From: G963668435 sp963668435
GTDB taxonomy: Bacteria > Latescibacterota > Latescibacteria > Latescibacterales > Latescibacteraceae
Length of the DNA: 64,000 nt
Direction: 5' to 3'
Assembly (NCBI GenBank): GCA_963668435.2
Contig: CAXXSC010000001.1
Coordinates: forward strand, 248,001-312,000
The position numbers and the translations under genes are program-made. Each line of letters opens with the position of its first letter. Within the stretch, counting starts at the first letter, position 1. A model generated the notes under the pieces. It did not search any database and had not been told where the DNA came from. It was given only the letters and a program-made list of their open reading frames with translations. Shown here in pieces: positions 32,195-41,461 of the stretch.

Positions 32195-33242
32195 TGAGAC
32201 AATAAATAACATACAGCGCTATGATGGTGATGAAGAGATAAAACAACTCATACAGGATCGTCTTGATTCCCTGACCAAACCGCCCGGCAGTCTCGGAAGG
32301 CTCGAAGAAATCGTGCTCAGGTACGGCATGATGACCGGTTCGGCCGATCTGAAGGCGCCGAAAAAGCGTATTGTGGTGTTCGCTGGTGACCATGGCGTTG
32401 TCGAAGAAGGCGTTTCTGCATTCCCGTCCTCTGTTACTCCGATGATGGTTAAGAATATGGATGCAGGTGGGGCGGCGGTCAATGTACTGGCGCGTCATGC
32501 CGGTGCGGAAGTCGTCATCGTCGATGTGGGAGTATTTGACAGTCTTGATGGCCTTGATAATGTTGTTGCGAGGAAGGTGCGCAGAGGAACGGGAAATATG
32601 CTCAAGGAAGCGGCCATGTCTCATGATGAGATGTTTGCCGCTGTGGAAACGGGAATCGAGTGTGCTGAGCAGGCTTTCAGTGACGGTATCACACTTCTTG
32701 GCACCGGAGAAATGGGTATCGGCAACACGACACCCTCCGCCGCGCTGTTTGCCGCGCTGCTTCCCGCTGAAACCGCCGCCGTCACAGGTGCGGGAACAGG
32801 TATAGATTCAGAACGTCTGACCCATAAAACCTCTGTCATCAAGACTGCACTTGCGCTGCACAGGCAGGAGCTTGCCGATCCTTTACGTGCCTGTGAAGCC
32901 GTTGGCGGTCTCGAGATCGCAGCCATTTGCGGACTGATTCTCGGTGCGGCTCGACACAAAATCCCCGTTGTCGTCGACGGATTTATCTCGACTGCCGGCG
33001 CACTCGTTGCAATTCGCTCATGTCCCGCGTCGCTCGACTACTGTTTCTTCAGCCACTGTTCGGCGGAAACCGGGCATCGCGTATTTTTTGACACGATGAG
33101 GATCAGGCCCCTGCTCGATCTCGACATGCGGCTCGGTGAGGGGACCGGTGCGGCGCTTGCCATGAGCATAATCGACGCCTCAATAAAGATATACAACGAA
33201 ATGGCGACATTTGAATCTGCTGGTATTGCGAGGAAATCGTGA
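32181..33242 (+). CDS. cobT: Nicotinate-nucleotide-dimethylbenzimidazole phosphoribosyltransferase
   Basis: CobT activates the lower-ligand base to its alpha-ribotide. The 353-residue protein shows LTKPPGSLGRLEEI near the N-terminus, FAGDHGVVEEGVSAFPSSVT, LGTGEMGIGNTTPSAAL and the catalytic glutamate in RLGEGTGAALAM near the C-terminus. The start ATG lies in the cobU end, and the stop overlaps the cobS GTG start. With CbiR, CobU and CobS it completes the lower-ligand replacement route. Confidence 0.97.
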   Translation: MTRFDETINNIQRYDGDEEIKQLIQDRLDSLTKPPGSLGRLEEIVLRYGMMTGSADLKAPKKRIVVFAGDHGVVEEGVSAFPSSVTPMMVKNMDAGGAAVNVLARHAGAEVVIVDVGVFDSLDGLDNVVARKVRRGTGNMLKEAAMSHDEMFAAVETGIECAEQAFSDGITLLGTGEMGIGNTTPSAALFAALLPAETAAVTGAGTGIDSERLTHKTSVIKTALALHRQELADPLRACEAVGGLEIAAICGLILGAARHKIPVVVDGFISTAGALVAIRSCPASLDYCFFSHCSAETGHRVFFDTMRIRPLLDLDMRLGEGTGAALAMSIIDASIKIYNEMATFESAGIARKS

Positions 33243-33991
33243 AGGATTATTTCCGCGGATTCATTTCGGCTGTCCGGCTGCTGACTGTTGTACCGGTTCC
33301 CGGCGCTGAGAGCGTTAAACAAACATCGGCCCTTTATTGGTTTCCGGTGCTGGGATTACTGATCGGCGGAGGACAGTTAGGCATAGCGTATTGTGCCGGT
33401 CTGGCGCCGATTGAGTGGCCGGAGGCAACAGCTCTTCTCCTTGTTGCTTTTGCCGCTTTTATAACCGGGGGGCTTCACCTTGACGGACTGGCCGACTGGG
33501 CCGATTCACTGGGCTGCATGGGCGACCGTGAGAAGATGCTCAGGGTCATGAAGGACTCACGGATTGGCTCTTTCGGTGTTATTGTGCTGATCTTTATCAT
33601 TTTTGCGAAATGGATTGCAATAGTCCGCCTGATTACTGGCGGCCGTACCGAATTTATCATATTTGCGGCTATACTGTCGAGGACAATGATGGTCGACCTC
33701 GCTGTCCGCCAGCCCTATACCCGTAGCGAAGGGGGTACAGGTCATGGTGTTGTCAGTTCAGCACGGCCAGCTCATTTCCTTGCGGCGTATTTTCAATGCA
33801 TTGTGTTTGTGCTGCCGCTTGGGGGAATAAAGGCGGCGGTCTGCCTGCTATTCGGAATTATGATGGCATGGCTGCTCGGTGGGTGGAGCAAGAGGAAGCT
33901 CGGTGGAATAACGGGTGATATTCTTGGCGCCTGTTCCGAACTATCTGAAACAGCAGTGCTTGTTAGCGCTGGTTTTTTTGCCGGAGTGTAA
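33239..33991 (+). CDS. cobS: Adenosylcobinamide-GDP ribazoletransferase (cobalamin synthase)
   Basis: CobS is an integral membrane enzyme that joins AdoCbi-GDP with alpha-ribazole phosphate. The 250-residue protein has the family's FRGFISAVRLLTVVPVP start, the acidic motif GGLHLDGLADWADSLG, DSRIGSFGV and several membrane segments. It begins at GTG 33239 inside the cobT stop. No CobC-type phosphatase for the last step is visible in this operon. Confidence 0.96.
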   Translation: MKDYFRGFISAVRLLTVVPVPGAESVKQTSALYWFPVLGLLIGGGQLGIAYCAGLAPIEWPEATALLLVAFAAFITGGLHLDGLADWADSLGCMGDREKMLRVMKDSRIGSFGVIVLIFIIFAKWIAIVRLITGGRTEFIIFAAILSRTMMVDLAVRQPYTRSEGGTGHGVVSSARPAHFLAAYFQCIVFVLPLGGIKAAVCLLFGIMMAWLLGGWSKRKLGGITGDILGACSELSETAVLVSAGFFAGV

Positions 33992-34004
33992 TGGGATAAT
34001 CGTG

Positions 34005-35534
34005 ATGGATAAGTATAGAAAAAAGGCTCCCTGTATTGCGGTTTTCGGAACCGGTTCTGATGTCGGTAAGAGCATTGTCTCCGCGGCTCTCTGCCGGATA
34101 TTTGCCAATGAGGGTGTCAGCGTTGCACCGTTCAAGGCTCAGAATATGTCGAATAATTCATGGGTGACCAGCGAGGGTGGTGAAATGGGCAGAGCCCAGG
34201 TAGTACAGGCTGAAGCCGCCTGTATCAATCCGCACGTGGACATGAATCCGGTACTGTTGAAACCGTCGGCGGACACCGGATCGCAGATAGTTCTGCAGGG
34301 AAAGGTGCACGGTTCCTGTACGTCATCCGATTACTGGAACAACAGAGATTATTTGTTCGGCAAAGCTCTTGAAAGCCTCGAACGCCTGAGAGACAACTAT
34401 GAACTGGTTGTCATCGAGGGGGCGGGCTCCTGCGCGGAAATCAATCTCAGGGATCGTGATTTTGTGAACTTTCGTGTTGCTCATGTGTCGGATGCGCCCG
34501 TTATACTGGCAGCCGACATTGATCGTGGCGGCGTTTTCGCCCAGGTTGTCGGTACACTTGAAGTGCTGCCGGAAGAAGACCGTAAGAAGGTCGCCGGTGT
34601 TGTCATCAATAAATTCAGGGGGGATGCCTCGCTGTTTCAGGACGGTATATCCTGGATAGAAGAAAGAACGGGAATTCCAGTTCTCGGACTGATCCCCTGG
34701 TACTACGATATACATATCGATTCAGAGGATGGCGTTATTCTCGACGCACAGGTGGCGGATGAACGGAAAAAAAAGGAAAATCCCTTGCGAATAGCAGTAC
34801 TCAAGCTTCCGCACATCTCCAATTTTACCGATTTCGATGCACTGATGCGTCATCCCGCCGTTCACTGTGAGTATCTCTATCATCCGGCATCGCTCGATTC
34901 TTACGACGCGGTGATTTTGCCGGGAACGAAAAATGTCCGTTTCGATATCGATTGGCTGCGGGGCAGAGGCTGGGATTCCCGTATTTATTCCTATGCGCGG
35001 TCAGGGGGAACGATTGTCGGCGTTTGCGGCGGTTATCAGATGCTTGGAATGGCCATCAGGGATGATCACGGTATCGAGGGCGAACCCGGAGTGACACAGG
35101 GTTTCGGCCTCCTGGATGTGGAAACCGTGCTCGAAGCTGAAAAAGCGCTTGCACAGGTCGCAGGCGTCTCGATTGAGCATGGTACAGTGATCGAAGGGTA
35201 TGAGATACACATGGGGAAAACGGAATACGGCGATACTGTCCGGCCTGTTTTTCACATATCGGTATGCAATGGAGAGGAGCGTGATTATACTGATGGGGCC
35301 TGTAATGAGGATGGTATAATATGGGGCAGTTATCTGCACGGTCTATTCGATAGTCCCGGATTTCGCCAGTCATTCCTCGAGGATTTGAGTAAAAGAGCCG
35401 GAAAAGCTGTTCCCGCGCGTGAATCCGAGTTAAATACTGCTTATAAAGACCGCCATTACAATCTTCTTGCCGACCATTTCGCGAAACACCTCAACATGCC
35501 GCTTCTCAGAAAATTAGCCGGTTTGACGATTTAA
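34005..35534 (+). CDS. cobQ: Cobyric acid synthase
   Basis: CobQ amidates adenosylcobyrinic acid a,c-diamide at four side chains using glutamine and ATP. The 509-residue protein has P-loop GTGSDVGKS (15-23), FKAQNMSNNSWVT, an ATP-dependent domain with LAADIDRGGVFAQVVGT, and a C-terminal class I glutaminase domain with nucleophile Cys341 in VGVCGGYQMLG and His in SYLHGLFD. ATG 34005 gives the usual family start; the frame is open for 30 codons upstream inside cobS without resemblance. Its presence means the cell can process less amidated corrinoids, although no CbiA or ring-building genes are here. Confidence 0.95.
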   Translation: MDKYRKKAPCIAVFGTGSDVGKSIVSAALCRIFANEGVSVAPFKAQNMSNNSWVTSEGGEMGRAQVVQAEAACINPHVDMNPVLLKPSADTGSQIVLQGKVHGSCTSSDYWNNRDYLFGKALESLERLRDNYELVVIEGAGSCAEINLRDRDFVNFRVAHVSDAPVILAADIDRGGVFAQVVGTLEVLPEEDRKKVAGVVINKFRGDASLFQDGISWIEERTGIPVLGLIPWYYDIHIDSEDGVILDAQVADERKKKENPLRIAVLKLPHISNFTDFDALMRHPAVHCEYLYHPASLDSYDAVILPGTKNVRFDIDWLRGRGWDSRIYSYARSGGTIVGVCGGYQMLGMAIRDDHGIEGEPGVTQGFGLLDVETVLEAEKALAQVAGVSIEHGTVIEGYEIHMGKTEYGDTVRPVFHISVCNGEERDYTDGACNEDGIIWGSYLHGLFDSPGFRQSFLEDLSKRAGKAVPARESELNTAYKDRHYNLLADHFAKHLNMPLLRKLAGLTI

Positions 35535-35548
35535 AAGGGACATATAAA

Positions 35549-36652
35549 ATGACCGAACCGGAAATGTATCGGCATGGAGGAAATCCTTACGACGTGTACC
35601 GTCGGCTTGGGATAGAGCCACGCTCTTTCGTCGATTTCAGTGTCAATATCAATCCGTTAGGGCCGCCGCGTTTTGTAAAAGATCGTTGGAGCGATCTGTA
35701 CGGCGATATCATGGAATACCCCTCGGTCGGTGGAGAGGGCATACGGACATATTATGCCGGAAAATACAATCTCGATCCGGCAACAGTCTTTCCGGGAAAC
35801 GGTGCGTCGGATGTACTGTATTCTTTATTTCAGGCCTTGTCACCGAAATGCACAGCAATCATTGTGCCTTCGTATCATGACTATACCCGTGCGGCAGAAC
35901 TCTGTGGCTCAGAGATACGGCCGATACCGCTTCTTCCTGAGCAGGATTTCGTATGTCCTTCTGAGGCTGTCCTGTCAGAATATCTCAAAGGCAGCAATGT
36001 GTTTGTGATGGGAAATCCGAACAATCCGACCGGAACTTTCTTGAGGCGGGAAAGCATTCTATCACTTGCTGAAACGTATACTGATATCTGGTTCATTGTC
36101 GATGAATCCTTTTCCGGTTTTTTGCCGTCACCTCAAGACGTGAGTCTCCTGTATTTGGACCGAATACCCGAAAACATAATCCTCATCCAGTCTCTCACCA
36201 AGCTCTATGCCCTGCCCGGGCTTCGCCTCGGCGCGGCGGTAGCCTCTCCTGAAATAGTTGAACGTCTGGAAGCACAGGCAGTCCCCTGGCGGGTGAATAA
36301 ACTTGCCGATTCAATTGCATATGAATTGTCGCATTGCGATGATTATGAACGTGAGACCTCCAGTCTTGTCGCACAAGAGCGGACACGGCTCTATCGGGAG
36401 TTTTCATCATTGCCGGGAGTGAATCCTGTTATGTCATCCGCGAATTTTTTTCTGGTGAATAACACGAATGCCGGTCAGTTTGATAGTTTTTTGAGAAGAA
36501 TGCTTGCGAGTGGAATTGTCCTTCGCGACTGCCGAAATTTTTCCGGCCTTTTCGGAGCGTACTGGCGTTGTGCGATTCGCGGGAAACAGGACAATACCCT
36601 GCTGACTACTACGCTCAATGATGTTTTGGAGATATACTTTCGTGCAGTGTGA
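35549..36652 (+). CDS. cobD: L-threonine-O-3-phosphate decarboxylase (PLP enzyme)
   Basis: The enzyme makes (R)-1-amino-2-propanol phosphate, the linker of the nucleotide loop. It is a fold-type I aminotransferase-like protein of 367 residues: RHGGNPYDVYRRLG and DFSVNINPLGPP at the start are typical of CobD rather than HisC. FPGNGASDVLYSLF, GNPNNPTGTFL and SLTKLYALPGLRLG (PLP lysine about Lys218) follow. It starts 14 bases after cobQ with AAGGGA upstream, and its 3' end overlaps cbiB. It supplies the substrate joined by CbiB, the next gene. Confidence 0.93.
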   Translation: MTEPEMYRHGGNPYDVYRRLGIEPRSFVDFSVNINPLGPPRFVKDRWSDLYGDIMEYPSVGGEGIRTYYAGKYNLDPATVFPGNGASDVLYSLFQALSPKCTAIIVPSYHDYTRAAELCGSEIRPIPLLPEQDFVCPSEAVLSEYLKGSNVFVMGNPNNPTGTFLRRESILSLAETYTDIWFIVDESFSGFLPSPQDVSLLYLDRIPENIILIQSLTKLYALPGLRLGAAVASPEIVERLEAQAVPWRVNKLADSIAYELSHCDDYERETSSLVAQERTRLYREFSSLPGVNPVMSSANFFLVNNTNAGQFDSFLRRMLASGIVLRDCRNFSGLFGAYWRCAIRGKQDNTLLTTTLNDVLEIYFRAV

Positions 36653-37640
36653 AATTGTTTTCTTACTTGCTATCACCCTGGATTTTTTTATCGGCGATCC
36701 ATCGTATTCTCTTCACCCGGTGCGTATAACAGGGAGAGCGATCTCTTTTTTCGAACATGTTCTATATATATCCGGCTGGCGAGGTTTCTTCCGAGGGCTG
36801 GCGCTTTTTGTCTGTATGCTGGTCGTGACTTTAATTACCATTGCATGCCTGTATCTGCTCATTCACAGTCTGAATGAAATTGCGGCAATTCTTTTTTCAG
36901 TGTATATCGTCTACTCTTGTATCGCATATCGTGATCTTATTCGTCATTGCAACGCAGTTTATTCAGCATTGATTGAGAATGACATCGTCCGTTCCCGTCA
37001 TGCGCTTTCAATGATTGTCGGCCGTGATGTGCTTTGTCTTGATTCAGTCGGTATCGGGCGGGCACTTATTGAAACTTTGGCAGAGAACTTTGTCGATGGT
37101 TTCCTGGCGCCTGTTTTCTGGTTCGTTCTGGGTTGTTTTTCAGGGAAGTGGTTGGCTGTAGAACCGGTTTTGCCGGGAACGCTCTGTATTGTCCTGTACA
37201 GGACTGTCAACACGCTCGATTCGATGCTTGGATATAAAAACGCTCGCTACAGATATTTCGGTTTTTTCAGCGCCCGCGCAGATGATCTCATGAACTGGAT
37301 TCCCGCCCGTATCAGCGTATTTATTATTGCCGCTTCTGCGGGCCTGTGCGGTATGAATCCGTTATCATGTCTCCGAATAGCCGTGCGAGACAGGTTGAAT
37401 CATTCTTCACCAAACGCAGGACATCCCGAAAGCTGTATTGCCGGTGCAATTGGGGCTCGGCTTGGCGGGCCTGTCACGTATTCATATGGCACGGTTGAGA
37501 AAGCATGGATGGGTGAAGGATCTGAAAATGTGACAAGAGAGCATATCAATCGTAGTTTGACTGTGATTCATTGTTCCTTTTGGCTATCTTCCTTTTTCGC
37601 AATTATGTTATTATTTTTAATTTCCATCCCTCATGTCTGA
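36642..37640 (+). CDS. cbiB: Adenosylcobinamide-phosphate synthase
   Basis: CbiB is a membrane enzyme that attaches aminopropanol phosphate to adenosylcobyric acid. The 332-residue protein starts LLAITLDFFIGDPSYSLHPVR and carries DVLCLDSVGIGRALIETLAENFVDG, YRTVNTLDSMLGYKN and FSARADDLMNWIPAR with several membrane helices. I chose GTG 36642 because GGAG lies ten bases upstream; two ATGs at 36618-36623 would add eight residues inside cobD. It is the last gene of the riboswitch operon. No terminator is obvious after it. Confidence 0.94.
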   Translation: MQCEIVFLLAITLDFFIGDPSYSLHPVRITGRAISFFEHVLYISGWRGFFRGLALFVCMLVVTLITIACLYLLIHSLNEIAAILFSVYIVYSCIAYRDLIRHCNAVYSALIENDIVRSRHALSMIVGRDVLCLDSVGIGRALIETLAENFVDGFLAPVFWFVLGCFSGKWLAVEPVLPGTLCIVLYRTVNTLDSMLGYKNARYRYFGFFSARADDLMNWIPARISVFIIAASAGLCGMNPLSCLRIAVRDRLNHSSPNAGHPESCIAGAIGARLGGPVTYSYGTVEKAWMGEGSENVTREHINRSLTVIHCSFWLSSFFAIMLLFLISIPHV

Positions 37641-38160
37641 ATCCCTCGCTTTTCAGGTGTCAAGTAAGCCTTTTCAATATTCCCCTCTCCCATATTTCGG
37701 GGCGGTTCCCCCTGAAGAGGAGCGATCGCTCCGCGACGAAAAAGACCCTGCAACGACAGTGACAAGCGCCGAAGATATAGGTGACCATGCAAGCCAGCAT
37801 TCGGCGGCGCAACACCGAGCAGCAGATTAATCTGCACGTTTATATCAGAAAAATATGTATCTTCTCCCTTCCCCTCACATAGAGCGGCACCGGCGATTAG
37901 CCTGATACGGGCATTCTTCTGTTGTCTTGTAACGCTTCTCTGTACGTATTTTCTAATTGTAAGCTCAGATGAAATTGTCGTTTCTGAGGTGTTTTTGCGA
38001 TGCCGGCGCGGTTTTTACGATCAGAATCTGCCGTTAACATATGCTTGAATAGCGCGCAGATTACACTGCACCATTTTGTCTCATGGCAAACCTTCTCTCC
38101 GATCCGCCGAATATTCTGCTATACAAAACAAATTTGCAAACAAACAGGGTAAAAAACTCA
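37641..38160. other. Intergenic region without a supported gene
   Basis: This separates cbiB from the second TonB locus. A 14-bp perfect palindrome (GGAGCGATCGCTCC, 37719-37732) is present. Short open frames across 37570-37840 on both strands are low in complexity and lack ribosome binding sites. No cobalamin aptamer blocks are found on either strand, so the second receptor is not under an evident riboswitch. Confidence 0.5.
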
Positions 38161-38189
38161 TTGACAAACAATATCTCAATTGTTATAGT
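38161..38189 (+). promoter_or_regulatory. Near-consensus sigma70 promoter for the second TonB receptor
   Basis: A perfect TTGACA (38161-38166) is followed after exactly 17 bases by TATAGT (38184-38189). The transcript would begin near 38196, about 75 bases before the receptor ATG. GTTAT (38182-38186) and ATAAC (38209-38213) flank the start as a weak inverted repeat. Confidence 0.72.
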
Positions 38190-38269
38190 AGCACTCAGAT
38201 AAAATAAAATAACACATAATGCACAACAAGATCATTTACAATAACATTATCCGAAACGGAGGATACTTG

Positions 38270-40393
38270 ATGTATCGTTTTGCTACTGTATGCCTGATGG
38301 GCTGTTTCCTGCTTTCTGGAAACGCAAGTGCCCAGCAGAAAGATTTGAAAACCTATGAAAGTGACGAGGTTGTGATTACCGCGACCAAGACCGAGACCAA
38401 TGCTCTCAACGTGCCGGTAAACGTCGAAACCGTCACACGTGAAGAAATTAAGTCCAAGCAGTATAACAACCCCAATGTCGGTGAAATCGTACGCGATCTC
38501 CCCGGTGTTTCAGTCGGTCATGGCGACCGGAACATCCCGCCCTGGGTGCATCTCCGCGGTACCGGCTATTTCATCGGCCGTACGCTGTATATGGCTGACG
38601 AAATCCCCATTGCCGAGCCGATGGTCAGTATCGCTGTGCATCCCTACAACCTGTCGGGAGTCGAGGTGCTTCTGGGACCGTCCTCATCTCTCTACGGTCC
38701 CAATGCAAGCGGCGGCGCTCTGAACATGCGCTCCATCACCGGACGTGACAATCCCGGAATCAATGTCGGAATGGGTTATGGCTCGTTCAACACATTGCGT
38801 CCCAGCGTTTCATTCGGCAAAGAGCTTGGCAACTGGGATGTCTACGGTTCGTTTAACTCCGACATCTCCGATGGTTACAAAAATACCGATCTGGAAACCG
38901 GCCTCTACATGATGAACAATGGCAGGGCCTCCTATCTTAATTATGTCGCGATAGAGGATGAAGAGTACACCAACAACTATATGTACGGCCGTGTCGGATA
39001 CCGTAATCCTGATAATGGAGCCGGATTCTCTCTCGGTGCCCATGTATTCACCGAGGATGTTTATGGCGGCAAAGAAAATGCAGAAAACGACGGCACCCGC
39101 ATCATCAGCACCGGTAAAGCGTTTGCGCCCGTATATGACCTCGGTATGGCAACGCTCCGCTTCGGCTATCAGAATCGTGATGCCGACTCTCAGAGCACAA
39201 AAGGGCTTACAAAGGTTGCAAATACCGATATCGCAGGCCGTTATGTCTATACCGCCATCGATGCTGATAACAGCTATGTCTATGATCCGACCATTACGCG
39301 CCACTCCAGCACAAACAATTCACGTATACCGCTCGATCTCCAGTTTGACCTGACCGCGATCGAGGACCACACATTTACAATTGGCGCTACCTATCTTAAG
39401 GATTCATGCGAATCATTTGCAAAGAATGCGAACAAAACATCGACACTGTCAGAATCGGAATACGATATCACTCAGACCGCATTTTATATGCAGGATCAGT
39501 ACACATTCCTGGATGACAAGGCAACTCTTCTGTACGGCCTCAGGCACGATGAGTGGGAATATTCCGACATCTACGATTCCGGCTCGACAAATAAAACTCC
39601 TGACGATGTCACGCAGGACGCAACGACATTCAGAGGCGGTATCAAGTATCAGTTGAATGAAGAGTGGGGAATCCGCACATCAGCAGGAACAGCATTCTGG
39701 CCGGGTCATGCAAAGTGGTTTTTCCAGAACGTGTCAACGGGTACAATCTGGCGTGAGGCCAATCCTGACCTGAAACCCGAAAGAACGCAAATGGTCGATT
39801 TTGGTATCGACTATACCAACGAGGAAAAACGCCTCGTGATCTCGGCGACTCATTACCGCGGTTCCATCAAGGATGCCATGTGCTATGTCTATGATCAGCA
39901 TCCGACCCTGGACGGTGTCCAGATCATCCGCACTTCGAATTCGGATGATGTCGACATCAAGGGTTATGAGCTGAGCATTCGCCAGGAAGTCATCGACAAT
40001 GTCAGCTATTTCTTCAACTACACCAAAAATTCCTCAGTTATAACTGAATCGGCGACAAACAAGGGCCATCAGCTCAGGAACGCCCCCGATTTTACCGGCA
40101 GTGTCGGTCTCATCTATAACGATGTCGTTCGCGGTCTCGGCGGTCGCCTTTCCGGCCGTTATTCTGACGACCGTTATTATGATGACGATAACACCGAGCT
40201 GCGTTACTATCACATGAAGGAATACTTCTGCCTCGACACTAAGCTGTGGAAAACGTTCAGCCTCGGCCAGAACAGTGTAACCACATCCATCGGTGTCGAC
40301 AACATCTTCGATACCGAGTATGACGGCGAGTTCATTTACAATGCGCCCGGCAGATTCTACGAAGTCAATGTTTCATATCATTTCGATATGTAA
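38270..40393 (+). CDS. TonB-dependent outer-membrane receptor (metal/metallophore type)
   Basis: The 707-residue receptor has a signal peptide (MGCFLLSGNASAQ), a TonB box region (DEVVITATK), a plug domain (VPVNVETVTREEIK, VRDLPGVSVGHGDRNIPP, LLGPSSSLYGPNASGGALN) and a barrel ending in EVNVSYHFDM with C-terminal aromatic residues. The first receptor's Ig-like N-terminal domain is absent. The start ATG 38270 has GGAGG upstream; the frame is open 17 codons earlier without a site. It is followed by a hairpin and a Nik/Dpp-type importer, which suggests uptake of chelated nickel, cobalt or a small metallophore. Ligand unknown. Confidence 0.9.
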   Translation: MYRFATVCLMGCFLLSGNASAQQKDLKTYESDEVVITATKTETNALNVPVNVETVTREEIKSKQYNNPNVGEIVRDLPGVSVGHGDRNIPPWVHLRGTGYFIGRTLYMADEIPIAEPMVSIAVHPYNLSGVEVLLGPSSSLYGPNASGGALNMRSITGRDNPGINVGMGYGSFNTLRPSVSFGKELGNWDVYGSFNSDISDGYKNTDLETGLYMMNNGRASYLNYVAIEDEEYTNNYMYGRVGYRNPDNGAGFSLGAHVFTEDVYGGKENAENDGTRIISTGKAFAPVYDLGMATLRFGYQNRDADSQSTKGLTKVANTDIAGRYVYTAIDADNSYVYDPTITRHSSTNNSRIPLDLQFDLTAIEDHTFTIGATYLKDSCESFAKNANKTSTLSESEYDITQTAFYMQDQYTFLDDKATLLYGLRHDEWEYSDIYDSGSTNKTPDDVTQDATTFRGGIKYQLNEEWGIRTSAGTAFWPGHAKWFFQNVSTGTIWREANPDLKPERTQMVDFGIDYTNEEKRLVISATHYRGSIKDAMCYVYDQHPTLDGVQIIRTSNSDDVDIKGYELSIRQEVIDNVSYFFNYTKNSSVITESATNKGHQLRNAPDFTGSVGLIYNDVVRGLGGRLSGRYSDDRYYDDDNTELRYYHMKEYFCLDTKLWKTFSLGQNSVTTSIGVDNIFDTEYDGEFIYNAPGRFYEVNVSYHFDM

Positions 40394-40421
40394 ACAAATG
40401 ACGGTACCATCCCTCTGGAAC

Positions 40422-40451
40422 AACGGGGGCGATTGCATAATCGTCCCCGTT
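40422..40451 (+). terminator. 12-bp hairpin between the receptor and importer genes
   Basis: AACGGGGGCGAT (40422-40433) pairs with ATCGTCCCCGTT (40440-40451) with one G-U, around a six-base loop. The following sequence (TCCATATTATAC) is not a good T-run, so partial termination or mRNA stabilisation is likelier than a full stop. Confidence 0.5.
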
Positions 40452-40533
40452 TCCATATTATACATAGTATCTTTCACGCGGCCGGGCACATCGTCTTTTT
40501 CTCTCACACATATGGAAAGACGTTTTTTCTTAT

Positions 40534-41460
40534 ATGATTAATCGATTTTTTTCCTCTCTCCTGACAATGCTGATCGTCAGCATCGTTTCGTTCGCAGCGA
40601 TAGAGCTGGCGCCGGGCGAACCGGAAGAACTCCTGCTTGGTGCGCAGGCACGTGACCTCCCGCCCGAAACACTCGAACGCATTGCAAGTATGTACCAGTT
40701 CGACCATCCCGCCCATAAACGCTACCTCTCGTGGACAGCCTCCGTTCTGTCAGGCGATCTCGGCGTTTCCCTGAAATCTAACCGCCCCGTACTCGAAGAA
40801 TTCTTTGTCAGGATACCGGTTTCTCTCACTATCGCGGCCGGTTCGATAATATTCGGTGCTCTTGTCGGGCTGTTTTTCGGTATACTCTGCGTCCTGTATG
40901 AAAAAGGCGTCGTTGACCATACAATCCGAATTCTGTCAGTTGCGGTCACCTCCATACCGGTGTTTCTCACGGGCCTGTTCTTTTTGTATCTTTTTGCGTT
41001 TCGCCTCGGTTGCCTGCCCCTGTACGGCACCGGGAACGGTCTGGGTTTCGTGCTGCCAATCGTAACACTTGGAGGCGTACTCGGCATTTCACTTTCGCGT
41101 ATCGTGCGCAATTCCCTTCTCGGTGCGGTGCACGAGGAATATTTTCTCGCAGCACTCGGGAAAGGGCTGACCTATCGTCAGGCCGTTTTCAGGCACGCGT
41201 TGAGAAATGCCCTGACACCATCGGTCACCTATCTTGCATTGCGTTTCGCGGGGCTTCTCGGTGGGATCGTGCTCATCGAATCCGTATTCTCGTTGCCCGG
41301 GATGGGCAGTTATATTTTCGAGGCGATTTTCAGCAGGGATTATCCTGTCATACAGGGCTATATTCTCTTTTTTGGTTCTGTTGTGGTAGTGGTGAATCTC
41401 GGAGCCGACATCATTGTCCGCCATATCGATCCACGTCCAACTCAAAGCAGGATACAATAA
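40534..41460 (+). CDS. ABC importer permease, DppB/NikB/OppB family
   Basis: The 308-residue inner-membrane permease has six hydrophobic segments. Family features are the early FAAIELAPGEPEELLLG, the periplasmic TASVLSGDLGVSLKSNRPVLEE, and the EAA-like ALGKGLTYRQAVFRHALRNALTP loop that contacts the ATPases. It is first in a tight five-gene importer. The ribosome binding site before ATG 40534 is weak (GGAAAG, about 14 bases upstream). The family carries di- and oligopeptides, nickel or nickel-chelates; the subfamily cannot be settled by eye. Confidence 0.92.
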   Translation: MINRFFSSLLTMLIVSIVSFAAIELAPGEPEELLLGAQARDLPPETLERIASMYQFDHPAHKRYLSWTASVLSGDLGVSLKSNRPVLEEFFVRIPVSLTIAAGSIIFGALVGLFFGILCVLYEKGVVDHTIRILSVAVTSIPVFLTGLFFLYLFAFRLGCLPLYGTGNGLGFVLPIVTLGGVLGISLSRIVRNSLLGAVHEEYFLAALGKGLTYRQAVFRHALRNALTPSVTYLALRFAGLLGGIVLIESVFSLPGMGSYIFEAIFSRDYPVIQGYILFFGSVVVVVNLGADIIVRHIDPRPTQSRIQ

Positions 41461-41461
41461 T

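Noticed and set aside
37633..37830. Short frames on both strands after cbiB
   Set aside because: Low complexity, mutually overlapping and without start signals or recognisable family.
37641..38269. A second cobalamin riboswitch before the second TonB receptor
   Set aside because: None of the conserved aptamer blocks is present on either strand.
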